Assembly: GCA_963777165.1 (NCBI GenBank)
Contig: CAVZPO010000007.1
Location: 141,027-205,026, forward strand
Reading direction: 5' to 3'
DNA length: 64,000 nucleotides
Source: DYJB01 sp963777165
GTDB taxonomy: Bacteria > Chloroflexota > Anaerolineae > Anaerolineales > E44-bin32
In this document: positions 44,693 to 55,373 of the stretch, piece by piece
Numbering within the stretch: position 1 is the first letter of the stretch
How the letters are laid out: the number at the start of each line of letters is the position of its first letter
The notes under the pieces: model-generated
Seen by the model: only the letters and a program-made list of their open reading frames with translations
Databases searched by the model: none
What the model was told of the DNA's origin: nothing
Made by a program: the position numbers and the translations under genes

Positions 44693-45539
44693 ATGGACGG
44701 CCTGCGCCCTGTGCCTGAGGCTGCACGCCCGTGCTACAACTCGGCTGCTCGGGCGACGGCCTTCGTCGAAGAGGGTCAGGCGCTCGTCCGCTACCGCGAT
44801 CTGATCGTCCAGCTCGTCTCACGCTCGGTCAAGGCGCGCTACAAGCGCTCGTTCCTGGGCGTCGCCTGGACGATGGTCAACCCCTTGTTGACGATGACCG
44901 TCCTGACGCTGGTCTTCTCGCAGCTGTTCCGCGCCCCCGCCCGCGAGTACGCCCTGTACGTCCTCTCCGGGCTGGTGATGTGGAACTTCTTCGCCCAGTC
45001 GACGATGGCGGCGATGAGCGACCTGCTGTGGGGCGGGGGGCTGATCACCCGCGTCTTCCTGCCCAAGTCGGTCTTCGCCCTCGCCGCCCTCGGCACCGGC
45101 CTGGTCAACCTGCTGTTGGCGCTCGTGGCATACGCCGTGATCTCCATGGTGCTCGGCGTCCCGCCGATGTGGTCGTGGCTGCTGCTGCCCATCCCCGTCC
45201 TGGCCGTCGGGCTGTTTGCACTGGGCGTCGCGCTGGCGCTGTCCGCTGCGGCGGTGTACTTCGCCGACGTCATGCCGACCTATGAAGTGCTGCTGACCGC
45301 CTGGCTGTACCTGACGCCCATCATCTACCCGCTCGGGCTGCTCCCCGAACCGGTTCAGCTCTGGCTGCGCTGGAACCCGATGCTGTGGTTCGTCCAGTCG
45401 TTCCGCTGCGGTGCTGTACGACGGGCGGATGCCGGACGCCGTCACGCTGGCAGTCACCTTCGGCATCGGGCTGGCGATGCTGGTGCTCGGCTGGTGGATC
45501 TTCACCCGCAAGGCGCGCGAGTACGCCTACCGTGTCTGA
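44693..45539 (+). CDS. polysaccharide ABC exporter permease, Wzm-like (frameshifted)
   Basis: ABC-2 type permease of about 280 residues that should export a lipid-linked polysaccharide with the adjacent ATPase. The N-terminus (VRYRDLIVQLVSRSVKARYKR) and SFLGVAWTMVNPLLTMTVL are classic for O-antigen/teichoic-acid exporters; six membrane helices follow, with YLTPIIYPLGLLP before the last. The frame breaks near 45406; one base fewer gives FVQSFRAVLYDGRMPDAV, a final helix and TGA at 45537-45539. The ATPase GTG lies inside its last codons. Start chosen at ATG 44693. Confidence 0.87.
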
Positions 45540-46269
45540 AACGCCGGCCGCCATCCGTCTGAGCGACGTCTCGGTCTGCTACCGCCTGCCGCGCGAGCGC
45601 GTCTCGGGGATCAAGGAGTTCGCCATCCGCTGGGCGCAGGGGCGCATCGAGTACGTCGACCTGTGGGCGCTTTCCGGCGTCAGCCTCGAGGTGCGGCCGG
45701 GCGAGATCCTGGGCATCGTCGGCCGCAACGGCGCCGGCAAGTCGACGCTGCTCAAGACCATCGCCCGCGTGCTGCACCCGACTTCCGGGCGCGTCGTCGT
45801 CTGCGGCCGCGTGGCGGCGCTGCTCGACCTGGCCGCCGGGTTCCACGCCGAGCTGACCGGTCGCGAGAACGTCTACCTGTACGGCACGCTCCTCGGCCAC
45901 ACTCGTCTGGAGATCGATGCTGTCTTCGACGAGGTCGTCGCCTTCGCCGAGCTGGAATCGTTCATCGACGTGCCGCTGCGCAGCTACTCGACCGGGATGG
46001 TGGCGCGCCTCGGCTTCGCCGTCGCCACCTGCCGCTTCGCCGAGGTGCTGCTGGTCGATGAGGTGCTGGCCGTCGGCGACGCCGCCTTCCAGGAGAAGTG
46101 CCTGGCGCGCATGGACGCCTACCGGGCCCAGGGCGCGGCGATGGCCTTCGTCTCGCATTCGGCCGACACCGTCCGACGGGTTTGCCACCGCGCCGCATGG
46201 CTCGATCACGGCCGGCTGGCGTCCGTCGGCCCGGTCGACCAGGTGCTGGATGCCTACCAGCACGCCTGA
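45532..46269 (+). CDS. polysaccharide ABC exporter ATPase, Wzt/TagH-like
   Basis: 245-residue ATPase partner of the upstream permease, starting at GTG 45532, which overlaps the permease stop by eight bases. Motifs: Walker A GRNGAGKST, VAALLDLAAGFHAELTGREN (the polysaccharide-exporter subfamily marker), signature YSTGMVARLGFAVAT with the subfamily's altered signature, Walker B EVLLVDEVLAVGD and the His switch VSHSADTV. It lacks the C-terminal sugar-binding domain of long Wzt proteins, so the exporter probably does not read a terminal cap in the same way. Confidence 0.93.
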   Translation: MSETPAAIRLSDVSVCYRLPRERVSGIKEFAIRWAQGRIEYVDLWALSGVSLEVRPGEILGIVGRNGAGKSTLLKTIARVLHPTSGRVVVCGRVAALLDLAAGFHAELTGRENVYLYGTLLGHTRLEIDAVFDEVVAFAELESFIDVPLRSYSTGMVARLGFAVATCRFAEVLLVDEVLAVGDAAFQEKCLARMDAYRAQGAAMAFVSHSADTVRRVCHRAAWLDHGRLASVGPVDQVLDAYQHA

Positions 46270-46295
46270 GCCTCGCGGCTGAGGCACGGACTCGA

Positions 46296-47466
46296 ATGGG
46301 CTCGCCGCTGCGCGTCGTCCTGTATTGCCCCGACCGGCATCTGACCTACGACGGCCGCACGCCCGATGAGAGGGCGTCGGCGGCGGCGTGACCGCCCGCG
46401 TGCGCATGGCGCGGGCGCTGGCGCGGCTGGGTCACGACGTCACGCAGGTCGTCAACTGCCCGCGTCGCGAGACGATCGACGGCGTCGACTACCGGCCGCT
46501 GGATGACCCGGGCCGGCTGGAAGCCGACGTCGCCGTGTTCAACACCTCCGGCGGCGCGCTCGACCTCTCGCCGGCGCTCGATCTCGATCTCGCCGCCCGG
46601 CTGCGCATCGTCTGGGTGCATGGCACGCAGCCGCCCGGCGGTCTTGACCGGCTTCAATACGACGCACTCTATTCCGTGTCCAACTTCCTCGCCCGGATTG
46701 TCGTCAGAGAATGGGGCATCCCCGCCACCAAGCTGTTCGTCACCTACAACGGGTACGAACCGGCGCACTTCGCCGCCGCCGAGGCTGATGCGCCGGAGCG
46801 CGACCCGTTCCAGTTGATCTACTTCTCGCACCCATCGAAAGGGCTGGAGACGGCGCTGGCCGTGCTGCGCGAACTGCGGGCACGCGAACCGCGCTTCCAC
46901 CTGGAAGTCGTCGGCGGCGCCCGGCTGTGGGGCGGCGCCGATGCGGCGCCGGTGCAAGCCGACGGCGTTCACGACCACGGCCTGCTTGGACAGCGCGCCC
47001 TCACGCCGCTCCTGCTGCGATCGACCTACGCCATGCAGATGCAGGACCGCGAGGAGCCGTATGGCCTGACGGTCATAGAAGCGATGCGTGCCGGCCTGGT
47101 CGTCGTCGCCAGTCCCGTGGGCGCACTCCCTGAACTGCTCGCCGACGGCGAGAATGGCATGATCGTGCAGGGCGACCACCGGGAGCCGTCCGTCCGGCGT
47201 GCGGCTGCGGATGCGATCCTCAAGCTGCACGCGAACCCGGATGCGCGCGCCTCGCCCTCGTCCGCCGCGCCCGCGCCGCCGCTCCCGACACGCAGACGCT
47301 GGCGCGCGCCTGGGTGCAGGACTGGCAGGCGCGGCTGGGGGAAGCCGAGCCGGTGCGCGCCGCTTGCTCGCACTGCGGCATGATTGCCCACCGCCTGGCC
47401 GACGGCGATCACTGCACGGCCTGCGGCCTGTTCACACCGCCGACCTTCGGCGAGGCGGAGCGATGA
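46296..47466 (+). CDS. glycosyltransferase, GT4-like, with C-terminal zinc ribbon (frameshifted)
   Basis: GT-B type glycosyltransferase. The first 24 or so residues (LRVVLYCPDRHLTYDG) lie in one frame; near 46370 the frame changes and RVRMARALARLGHDVTQVV continues. The core has FVTYNGYEPAHF, YFSHPSKGLETALAVL and the donor-binding region EPYGLTVIEAMRAGLVVVAS. Near 47250 the frame changes again and the end reads APDTQTLARAWVQDW, followed by a zinc ribbon: CSHCG and CTACG. Stop TGA 47464-47466 overlaps the next ATG (ATGA), supporting the joined reading. The appended zinc ribbon is uncommon in this family. Product probably part of the exported polymer. Confidence 0.78.
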
Positions 47467-49153
47467 CGCCCAGGGCGCTGATCGCCGGCTACTACGGCGC
47501 CGGAAACGCCGGCGACGAGTGGATCCTCGAGGCGCTGATCGGCGCTCTGCGCCGCCGCGATCCGCAGTGCGGAGGTCCGCGTCCTGTCGTACGACCCGCC
47601 GGCGACCCGCCGCCGGCACGGCGTCGAGGCCGTCGGGTGGGGCGACCTCGAAACGCTGGCCGGCGCGGTGCGCTGGTCGTCGCTGGTCATCGCCGGCGGC
47701 GGCGGGCTGTGGCAGGACTACTGGGGCTTCGACCCGCTGGACTTCCTCAGCGGCCGCCCGGGCGGCATCGCCGGCTACGGCACGCCGATCGTCCTGGCGC
47801 ACCTGCTCGGCCGGCCGAGCGTCCTGCTCGGCGCCGGGGTCGGGCCGCTGCGGGAGCCGGCCAGCCGGGCCGCCGTGAACGACCTGGCGGCGATGGCCGG
47901 GCTCGTTTCGGTCCGCGATGCCGCTTCTCGAGATGAGCTGATCGCCTGCGGCGCTCCCCGAGGACCGCATCCATCTCGGCGCCGACCTGGCCTTCCTTCA
48001 GAGACCGATCGCTCATCGGCACAAGAAGTTACAGCCCTCGGCGTGCCGAGGCCGGTTCTTGCCGTCGCCCTGAGGCCATGGACATTCGCCGGCGACCCGG
48101 CAGCGTTGGGAAGCCGCCATCGCCGGCGCGCTCGGACAATGGTGTGCGGCGCATGGCGGGCAGGTCGTCTTCGTCCCACTGCACGACAGCTCGCAGCCGT
48201 TGGAAGACGACCGGCTCGTCGCCGAGCGCGTTTCCGCGCAGGTCGGGCTGCCCGATCGCGTCCGCCAGGTCCCGGTGGGCGTTTCGCCCTCCGACCGTTT
48301 CGCCATCCTGGGCACGGCCGACGTCGTGCTCGGGATGCGCTATCACGCCCTTGTGGCGGCGCTGGCGGCCGGCGTGCCGTGCGTCGGGCTGGCCTACGAC
48401 CCGAAGGTCCGTCACCTGATGGACGAGGCCGGCTGCGGCGATGCGGTGCTGAAGTTGGAGGAGCTGGACGCCGGAAACCTGTCGGCGCTGCTGATTGGTA
48501 CGATGAAACGGCCCGCCGCCAATGGGCGCATCGAGGCGCTGCGTGCGCGTGCGCAGGCCGGGCTCGACCGCGCCCTTGAGCTGACGAATGTGACCTTGCA
48601 GGAGAGTCCGCCGCCGCTGCTCGGCGAATTCATCCTCGGCCAATCGGCTCACCTGGCCGCCCTCGAGGCTGCGCTCCGCCGGCGGTTCGACCTGCCGGCG
48701 TCTTACGCCTCGCGCGCCGAAGGCGGCCTGGCCGCCGTCGACACCGCCGCCGGGCGATTGACCTCGGCCGTGGGCGAGCTGGGGCAGATGCGCGGCGAGT
48801 TGGATGAGGCGCGCCAGGACGCTATCGGAGTCCGGGCGGAGCTCAACGAAGCATTGTCCGAAAAGGACGCGGTCGAAAACCGCTTGCAGATTGCAAATCG
48901 TGACCTGGCTGCCCAGAGCCTGAGCCTTGAGGCCGAGCGCTCCCGCGCCGCTGATGCCTCGGCCCAGCATGCCGCGTTGAGGGCAACCGCCGGTGTACAG
49001 CTTCTCGATCGCTACTGGCGCGTGATGCGCCGGTTGGCGCCTGAAGGAAGCCTTGCCCGCAAGGTCCTCCTTCAGGTCAGAGGCGCGCTTGGTGGCGGAC
49101 TCCGCTCGACGCGTTGGGCGATCTCCGGGGAAGGGAAGGTCCGGGAAGGGTGA
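47463..49153 (+). CDS. csaB: CsaB-like polysaccharide pyruvyl transferase with C-terminal coiled coil (frameshifted)
   Basis: Joined across at least four frame changes (about 47564, 47956-47959, 48000-48030 and 48106) this is a polysaccharide pyruvyl transferase. N-terminus ALIAGYYGAGNAGDEWILEA is the typical CsaB start; VIAGGGGLWQDYWG, LLGAGVGPL, VRDAASRDEL, VLAVALRPW and GMRYHALVAALAAGVPCVG follow in the family order. CsaB adds pyruvate ketals to wall polysaccharide, creating the ligand for SLH domains. After about residue 370 it extends with a long helical segment containing heptad-like repeats (ELNEALSEKDAVENRLQI), not part of ordinary CsaB. Stop overlaps the next GTG (GTGA). The SLH proteins downstream fit this function. 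Confidence 0.78.
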
Positions 49154-50348
49154 CATCCAGCGCTCGGTGGCCAGCCGGCCGACACGAGCAGGGCCCTGGC
49201 GATGAGGTCTGGCTGAGGGCGCTCGACAGGTTTCTGGACGAAACGTCTAGTCAAGCGGCCCGCGGGACGGTCGTGTTCATCGCGCCGACCGAGTTCGAAG
49301 CCAGCGAGGGGCAGCGTTCGTACCACCTGGCACTGGAATTCGCCCGCAGGGGGTGGAAAGTCGTCTTCGGGTACTGGCGCTGGCACATGGGCGAGGAACG
49401 CCCGCGGCCTGCCCAGGTGCCCGGCATCTTCGAGTTGCCGCTCGACGTGCTTTTGGTCGACCCCGAGCGCGCCTTGAGGCCGGTGAACTCTGGCCAAGGC
49501 CTTCTGTTCCTCGAATTCCCCATCCCGGCGTCCTTCCAATTCCTGGCCACGGCCAATGCTCGAGGGTACTTGACCGTCTACGATGCCGTAGATGACTGGC
49601 GAGCGTTCTACGCTGCAGCTCAGGCTCCATGGTACGAGACGGACTTCGAGCGCGGCCTGGGTGCATCGTGCGATGTCATCCTGGCAGTCTCGCACACGCT
49701 GGCTAATGTAGTCGGCCAGCGCTGCAGACGGACGGTACACCTCGCCCCGAACGCCTGGTCGCCGGATCTGCTGCACGAAGCCGCGCCCGTACCACTCGGT
49801 CGAGGTCCGATTACGCTAGGCTACTTCGGGCACCTCACCGAGGCGTGGTTCGATTGGGATCTGCTGATCGAGTGTGCGCGCCGGCGGCCTGAGTGGCGAA
49901 TCCAGCTCATCGGCTACGGCGGTGGATGGCGGACGACGCACCTCCCGCCGAATACGAACTACATCGGGAAACTCCCCCGGGCGGGGCTTGCAGCGTATGC
50001 CGCCGCGTGGGACGTGGGCATCATCCCCTTCCGAGCTGGGGGGGTAGCTGCGGCGGCCGATCCGATCAAGACCTACGAGTACCTGGCCTTCGATATCCCC
50101 GTGGTCGGCGCCGGCATTCAGGCCCCCTCTGGTGCGGAAGCCTTCGTTCGTGTCGCCGGCGATGTAGACGGCTTCGTCCGCGCCGTCGAGATGGCAGCGG
50201 CGTCGCGAGAGGAGCAAGCCTCCGGCCGCCGGGCGTTTGCGGCCGCCAACACGTGGGAGCGCCGCGTCGATGCGATCACGCGCGTGCTGGAGTACGACGA
50301 GCCGCACGCGCTGCAGTCAAACGCCGCCTGTTCGGGGCGGCGGCGTGA
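49150..50348 (+). CDS. glycosyltransferase, GT-B fold (probable late frameshift)
   Basis: About 400 residues, starting at GTG 49150 overlapping the previous stop. A Rossmann-like start (GTVVFIAPTEFEASEGQRSY) is followed by VYDAVDDWRAFY and VILAVSHTLANVVG in the acceptor half, and by ITLGYFGHLTEAWFDWDLL, YIGKLPRAGLAAYAAAWDVG and PIKTYEYLAFDIPVVG in the donor half, as in GT4/GT1-like enzymes of capsule clusters. Uninterrupted reading runs to 50391 with an Arg-rich end; a base change near 50305-50315 would instead end it at TGA 50346-50348, inside the GTGA start of the next gene, which I think more likely. Confidence 0.8.
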
Positions 50349-51404
50349 ACGTCACCTTCGTCTACCGCTATTTGACCCTCGGCGGCGTTGAAGTCGTCCT
50401 GCGCTCGAGACTGCACTCGCTGCCGGCACACGGTGTCCATCCGACACTGTGGTTCTTGTCGGATGGGCCCGGCCGCAGTCTGTTCACCGAGAGTGGGCAA
50501 AGCGTGCGCGTGGGTGGATTGCCGGACCTCGGCGAACATCTGCGCGCCGATCATGTTGACGTCCTCTCGGTGATCGACACCCCGGAGGCCCTCGAGCCCG
50601 TCGCCGGCGTACTTCATCGACCGAAAGTTGTCCTTGAAGTCCATACGCCCTACCCGGAGCACCGGGTCTACTTGCGCTCCTCCTGAGCGGCACGGCTGAT
50701 GCCGTCATCGTGCCCTGCAGCACCAGAAGCTGATCGTCCTGCGTGAGATGCCTCGGCCGCCGGAAGTGGTCGTCGTGCCCAATCCGATCGGTGAGGCGTT
50801 CGAAGGCCCCTTGGGCGACATGACCCCGAACGCGGACCGCCCGCCGTGGCCTGGGTGGGCCGGCTCGATTGGCTCAAGAACTGGCGCAGCTTCCTTCAGA
50901 TCGCGGCACGCGTTGCTCGGCGTGTGCCTGAGGTCGAGTTCTGGATCGCCGGAGGCGGCGCCCCGGATGAGGAAGCCGACTTCGAGCGGCGGTGCATCCG
51001 GAGTGGAGTGATCGCACGAGTTCGGTGGATGAGGGGCCAGCCCCATGCGACGATGCCGCGTCTTTACGATGAGATCCGAGCCCGCGGCGGCGTTGTCGAT
51101 CTCCACCAGCCGAGGCAAGTCATTCGGCATGGCCGTGGCCGAGGCCATGGCACGAGGCTGCGCCGTCGTTGCCCCGCGCCTCGGACCCTTCACCGAATTC
51201 ATCACCGACGGGATCGAAGGCCGCCTGCACCGTCCCGGAAAGGTGGCTGATGCGGCGGACGCAGTGTCGAGCTTGCTGGGCGATGACGAGTTGCGTTCCC
51301 GGATAGGTGCCAAAGCCCGTGAGAGGATCCTGGGTTCGCATGCAACGGTATCGGCAATGCTTACGCTGGCGCAGGCCCTGCAAACCGTTCAGTCTAGGCG
51401 TTGA
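50345..51404 (+). CDS. glycosyltransferase, GT4-like (heavily frameshifted)
   Basis: Begins at GTG 50345 with VTFVYRYLTLGGVEVVLRSR, a typical GT4 acceptor-binding start (the Gly-Gly loop). Fragments in different frames continue in correct order: HRPKVVLEVHTPYPEHRVYL; EVVVVPNPIGEAF; WVGRLDWLKNWRSFLQIAA (donor domain start); VRWMRGQPHATMPRLYDEI; and SFGMAVAEAMARGCAVVAPR with FTEFITDGIEGRL. At least four frame changes lie near 50680, 50715, 50850 and 51090. No fragment is missing, so the damage looks like many small indels in an otherwise complete gene of about 350 codons. Confidence 0.7.
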
Positions 51405-51525
51405 TGCGCCGGTGTGGCCTCCCCCCAACGGCCTAGCCGGGAGAGCGGGGCGGGGCGGTTAAAATGAGGGGCAAACCGGCGAGGCACGGCTCGTGCAACA
51501 GCCTCTCGGTTCCATGGGGCGCTGA

Positions 51526-53693
51526 ATGGGCAATCGCACTTCCTGGACACGCATCTTCGGCCTGGTCGTCGGTCTGGCGACCGTCCTGGCGGCGGCTGCC
51601 AGCCAGGGCGGCCGGGCTTTGGCTGCCTCGATCCCGGCTGCCGAGCGGCTGGCGGTGCGTCATGCCACCGCCGCGACGGTCGAGCGGCTGCAGGCGCGCC
51701 TGCAGCAGGGCGGCACGCAGCGGGTCATCGTCCAGCTCGACCTGAGCACCGTCCCCGAGGCCAAGCTGCCTCGCTCGCAGGTGTCCGCTCAGCGGGAGCG
51801 AATCGCCCGCGCTCAGGACCGACTCCTTGCCCGGCCCGGATTGGCTGCCGCCCGAGCACTCCGCAGGCTGGCGACGCTGCCCGTCGTCGTCCTGGAGGTC
51901 GATGCTGCGTCGCTCGACGCCCTGGCGGCCAACCCCGACGTCCTTTCGATCGAAGAGGACCTCGCCGTTCCCCCGTCGCTGGTACAGAGCGTTCCGCTCA
52001 TCGGCGCCGATGTCGCCTGGGCGGCGGGGTACGCCGGCGCCGGGCAGGCCGTCGCCATCCTCGACACCGGCGTCGACAAGACGCACCCGTTCCTGACCGG
52101 CAAGGTCATCGCCGAGGCGTGCTTCTCGACGACCGACGCGTTCAACGGATCGGCGACGATGTGCCCCAACGGACTGGAGACTCAGATCGGATCCGGGGCG
52201 GGCGTGAACTGCAATCTGGCGGTCGATGGATGCCAACACGGGACGCACGTCGCCGGCATCGCCGCCGGCCACAATGCGACCTTCTCCGGCGTCGCCCGCG
52301 ATGGATCGGTCATCGCCATCCAGGTCTTCTCGCGCTTCGACAGCGACTCCGCTTGCGGCGGGGTCGGCACGGCGCCCTGCGCCCTGTCGTGGAACAGCGA
52401 CCAGATGGCGGCGCTCGACTGGCTCTACCAGCAGCGCAGCACGTACACGATCGCCTCCGCCAACCTCAGCCTGGGCGGCGGCTACTACTCCAGCTACTGT
52501 GACGCGACCTACGCCAGCTATAAGCTGATCGTCGACAACTTGATCTCGGCCGGCATCGCCACGGTCATCGCCGCCGGCAATAATGGCTTCACCGACGGCG
52601 TCAGCGGGCCGGGGTGCATCTCGTCGGCCATCACCGTCGGCGCCACATCGAAGACCGACACGGTGGCGGGCTTCTCGAACGTCGACGACACCCTCGACTT
52701 CTGGGCGCCGGGTGTGTCGATCCAGTCGTCGGTGCCCGGCGGAACGTACCAGTACTGGAACGGAACGTCGATGGCCGCCCCGCACGTCGCCGGCGCATGG
52801 GCGGTGCTCAAGAGCCACTCGCCCGGCGCCACCGTCGCCCAGCTGCGAACGGCGCTGATCCTCGGCGGGGTCCCGATCACCGCCTACGGCGTCACCGTGC
52901 CGCGCATTCAGATCGACGCCGCACTCACCAGCCTGGGTCCGACGCCCACTTCGACCGGCACGGCGACGACCACTTCCACCGCCACGCAGACGTCGACGCC
53001 GACGACGACGCCCACGCCAACCGTGACGGTAACACCGACTCCGACGGCGACGACCACGAGCACCCCGACCGTCACACCGACGCCGACGGCGACGCCGATC
53101 TTCGACGATGTCCCGTATACCCACTGGGCCAACGACTACATCGAAGCGCTGTACACCGCCGGGTACGTGGTGGGCTGCAACACGACGCCGCGCCAGTATT
53201 GCCCGGAGCGCGTCCTCAATCGCGCCGAAGTCAGCCGTGTTCATACTCGCGCGGCGCATACGGCGCCATCCCGACCCCGCCACACCCTGCGCCGCCGACG
53301 CCGTCGTTCGCCGATGTCGACCCGGCCTACTGGGGCTACGGCTGGGTCGAGAGCCTGTGGACCGACGGCTACACCGCCGGCTGCGGGACCGACCCGCTGA
53401 TCTACTGCCCGCTGCGCGACCACACCCGCGCCGAGGGCAGCGTGTTCTTCCTGCGGGTGAAGTACGGGGTGGGATATACTCCGCCGACGCCGACGGGCAT
53501 CTTCAGCGATGTCGCGCCGACGGCCTGGTACGCGGCCTGGGTCGAAGCCGCCTATCTCGAGGGCTTGCTGCCGATGTGCCACTCGGCGACCAACGCCTTC
53601 TGCCCGGACGACACGCTCGACCGTGCCTGGGCGGCGTACATGATGACGCAGGCCAAGGGCATGCCGCTGCCGACGGTGACGGCCGTGCCCTGA
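51526..53693 (+). CDS. secreted subtilisin-like serine protease with three SLH repeats (frameshifted)
   Basis: S8 protease of about 720 residues. Signal peptide residues 1-34; an I9-like propeptide (about 60-155, with RVIVQLDLSTVP); catalytic Asp180 (ILDTGVDKTHP), His238 (CQHGTHVAG), the oxyanion Asn in AAGNNG and Ser415 (GTSMAAPHVAG). A Thr/Pro linker (about 470-525) leads to three SLH repeats, the first beginning FDDVPYTHWANDYIEALY. Two single-base frame changes near 53230 and 53252 disturb the end of repeat 1; after them FADVDPAYWGYGWVESLW and FSDVAPTAWYAAWVEAAY are clean, ending at TGA 53691-53693. Should be anchored to wall polymer through SLH. Confidence 0.88.
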
Positions 53694-53779
53694 AGTTGAG
53701 ATGAGAAGCCCGGCGCCGCGCCTGCGGGGGCGTGGACGGCGTCCGGACCGCAGCTGGTATGCCGGAAGGAGAGGCCAAG

Positions 53780-54214
53780 GTGACTTTCGAACGCGGACCC
53801 GCATTCGACGATTCGACCCAGCCCCATCCTGCGGTCAGGCCTCCGAAGCCGGCCTCCGGCGATCGGACCTTCGTGCTGGCGCTCGCGCTCGGCATCCTGA
53901 TCGGTCTCGCCCTGGCGGGCATCGCCGGGATCGTGCTGTACGGCATAGGCTGGCTGGGTGAGTGCCCGCCGGCAGCCGCCGGGCCGGGGGGATCGTGCCC
54001 GCCGACGGCCATCTACTTCCTGCCGGATTGCCCGACGAACGCCGCCGGGTGCTTCTTCACGTCGACGCCGACTGAGACGCCGACCCCCGAAGCGACGGCA
54101 CAGCCGGCCGCCGCCACGCCGGACTTCGCCGCAACGGCCACGCAGGCGTGTTCGGATTGGCGTTCGCGATTCCCAGCCACGCCTTGTCCGGCGTTCCTGA
54201 CGCCGACACCCTGA
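53780..54214 (+). CDS. small single-pass membrane protein with Cys/Thr-rich outer region
   Basis: 144 residues: about 30 polar residues, one strong membrane helix (FVLALALGILIGLALAGIAG), then an external region with five or six Cys (GECPP, SCPPTA, DCPTNAAGC, ACSDW, PCPAF) and a Thr/Pro/Glu linker. GTG 53780 is preferred because GGAGAGG lies just upstream; ATG 53759 is the alternative. Function unknown. Position between an SLH protease and a glycosyltransferase, and the Thr/Pro composition shared with neighbours, suggest an exposed surface protein, possibly glycosylated. Confidence 0.6.
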   Translation: MTFERGPAFDDSTQPHPAVRPPKPASGDRTFVLALALGILIGLALAGIAGIVLYGIGWLGECPPAAAGPGGSCPPTAIYFLPDCPTNAAGCFFTSTPTETPTPEATAQPAAATPDFAATATQACSDWRSRFPATPCPAFLTPTP

Positions 54215-54230
54215 TGTCATTGGCGCGCCG

Positions 54231-55373
54231 ATGATCAGCTCTGGCCGCGAGGCTCCGCTGGCGTCGCATGGCTCGGCGGGGAAGGACTTGGTCGTCCTGA
54301 TCCTGGCCAAAGACGAAGCTGAAGTCTTGCCGGATACGCTTCGGCGGGCGGTGGACCAGGTGGGACCAGCCGGCCAGGTCCATGTTGTCGCCGACGGCTG
54401 CCGGGATGACACTGCGGCGGTAGCCCGCCGCGCAGGTGCACGAGTATTCGAGCGCCCGGCACGCGGCCCGCACGGCAAAGGCGCGGCATTGGCCTGGTGG
54501 CTCCGCCAGACCCACGCCAGTTCGCCGGCCGGGCAGACGGTCATCATCCTGGATGCCGACAGCCGGCTCGAGCCCGGCTGTATCCCGTCGCTGCGCGCGG
54601 CGCTCGAACTCGGGCGCCGACGCTGCCCAGGCGCAGATCGTCCCCGAGCTGACCTCGGACTCTCCCATCGCTCTCCTGGCGGCGCTCTCGGAGATCGCCG
54701 ATCAGCGCGTGGGGGATGCACTGCGTACACGTTGGGGCTGGCCGGTCCGGCTCCGCGGCACGGGCATGGCACTTCCGCCGACGGGTGCTCGAAGATCTGG
54801 CCCCCGGCCTGCGCACATCCATCGAAGACGCCGAACTAACGGTCTTAGCTGCGGGTCGCGGCCTCTCGAGCCGCTGGGTGCGTTCGGCGCGCCTGCTCGA
54901 TCCAAAGCCGGCCAACACGCGCTACGCCGCGCAGCAGCGGGCGCGCTGGCTTCGTGGCCAGCTTCAGCTGCTCGGTGCCCAGCCAGCCGCCCTGGTCGCC
55001 ACATTGCAGCGAGGCGTACCCGGTTGGTCGATCCTATCGTCGGTGCTGTTGAAGCCCCGCGCCTTCATCCTGCCGCTGGGCGCGGCGCTGGACGTGCTGC
55101 TCTGGACGGGGACTGGGGCCCATCCGTGGCTGACGCTGGCGGCGATCCCGCTGACGGTCTGGCTGGCATGGAACGCGTCGGTGGTGCTGGCGGCGGTGAC
55201 GTGGACGCGAGCACCCAGCCCGGACTCTCCGCGCGCTGCTGGCGTCGCCACTCTACTTGCTTCTCTGGCTCACCAGCGCCGGGCTTGCCCTGCGATCTAG
55301 CGAGCCCTGGCCGCGGGCGCGGCCGGTCGATGTCCCCACGCGGCCGGCGGGTGAGCCCGGCCATGTCGCCTGA
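54231..55373 (+). CDS. family 2 glycosyltransferase, membrane-associated (frameshifted)
   Basis: GT-A glycosyltransferase of about 380 residues when joined. The N-terminal domain has VVLILAKDEAEVLPDTLRRA, VVADGCRDDTAAVAR and the metal-binding ILDADSRLEP. Frame changes near 54613, 54771 and 55230 are each consistent with one extra base. Joined, the later part reads AQIVPELTSDSP, RRRVLEDLAPGLRTSIEDAE and RYAAQQRARWLRGQLQLLG (the Gln-x-x-Arg-Trp motif of processive and membrane GT2 enzymes), then about three membrane helices and a stop at 55371-55373 inside the start of the next gene. Probably builds a surface glycan precursor. Confidence 0.75.
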
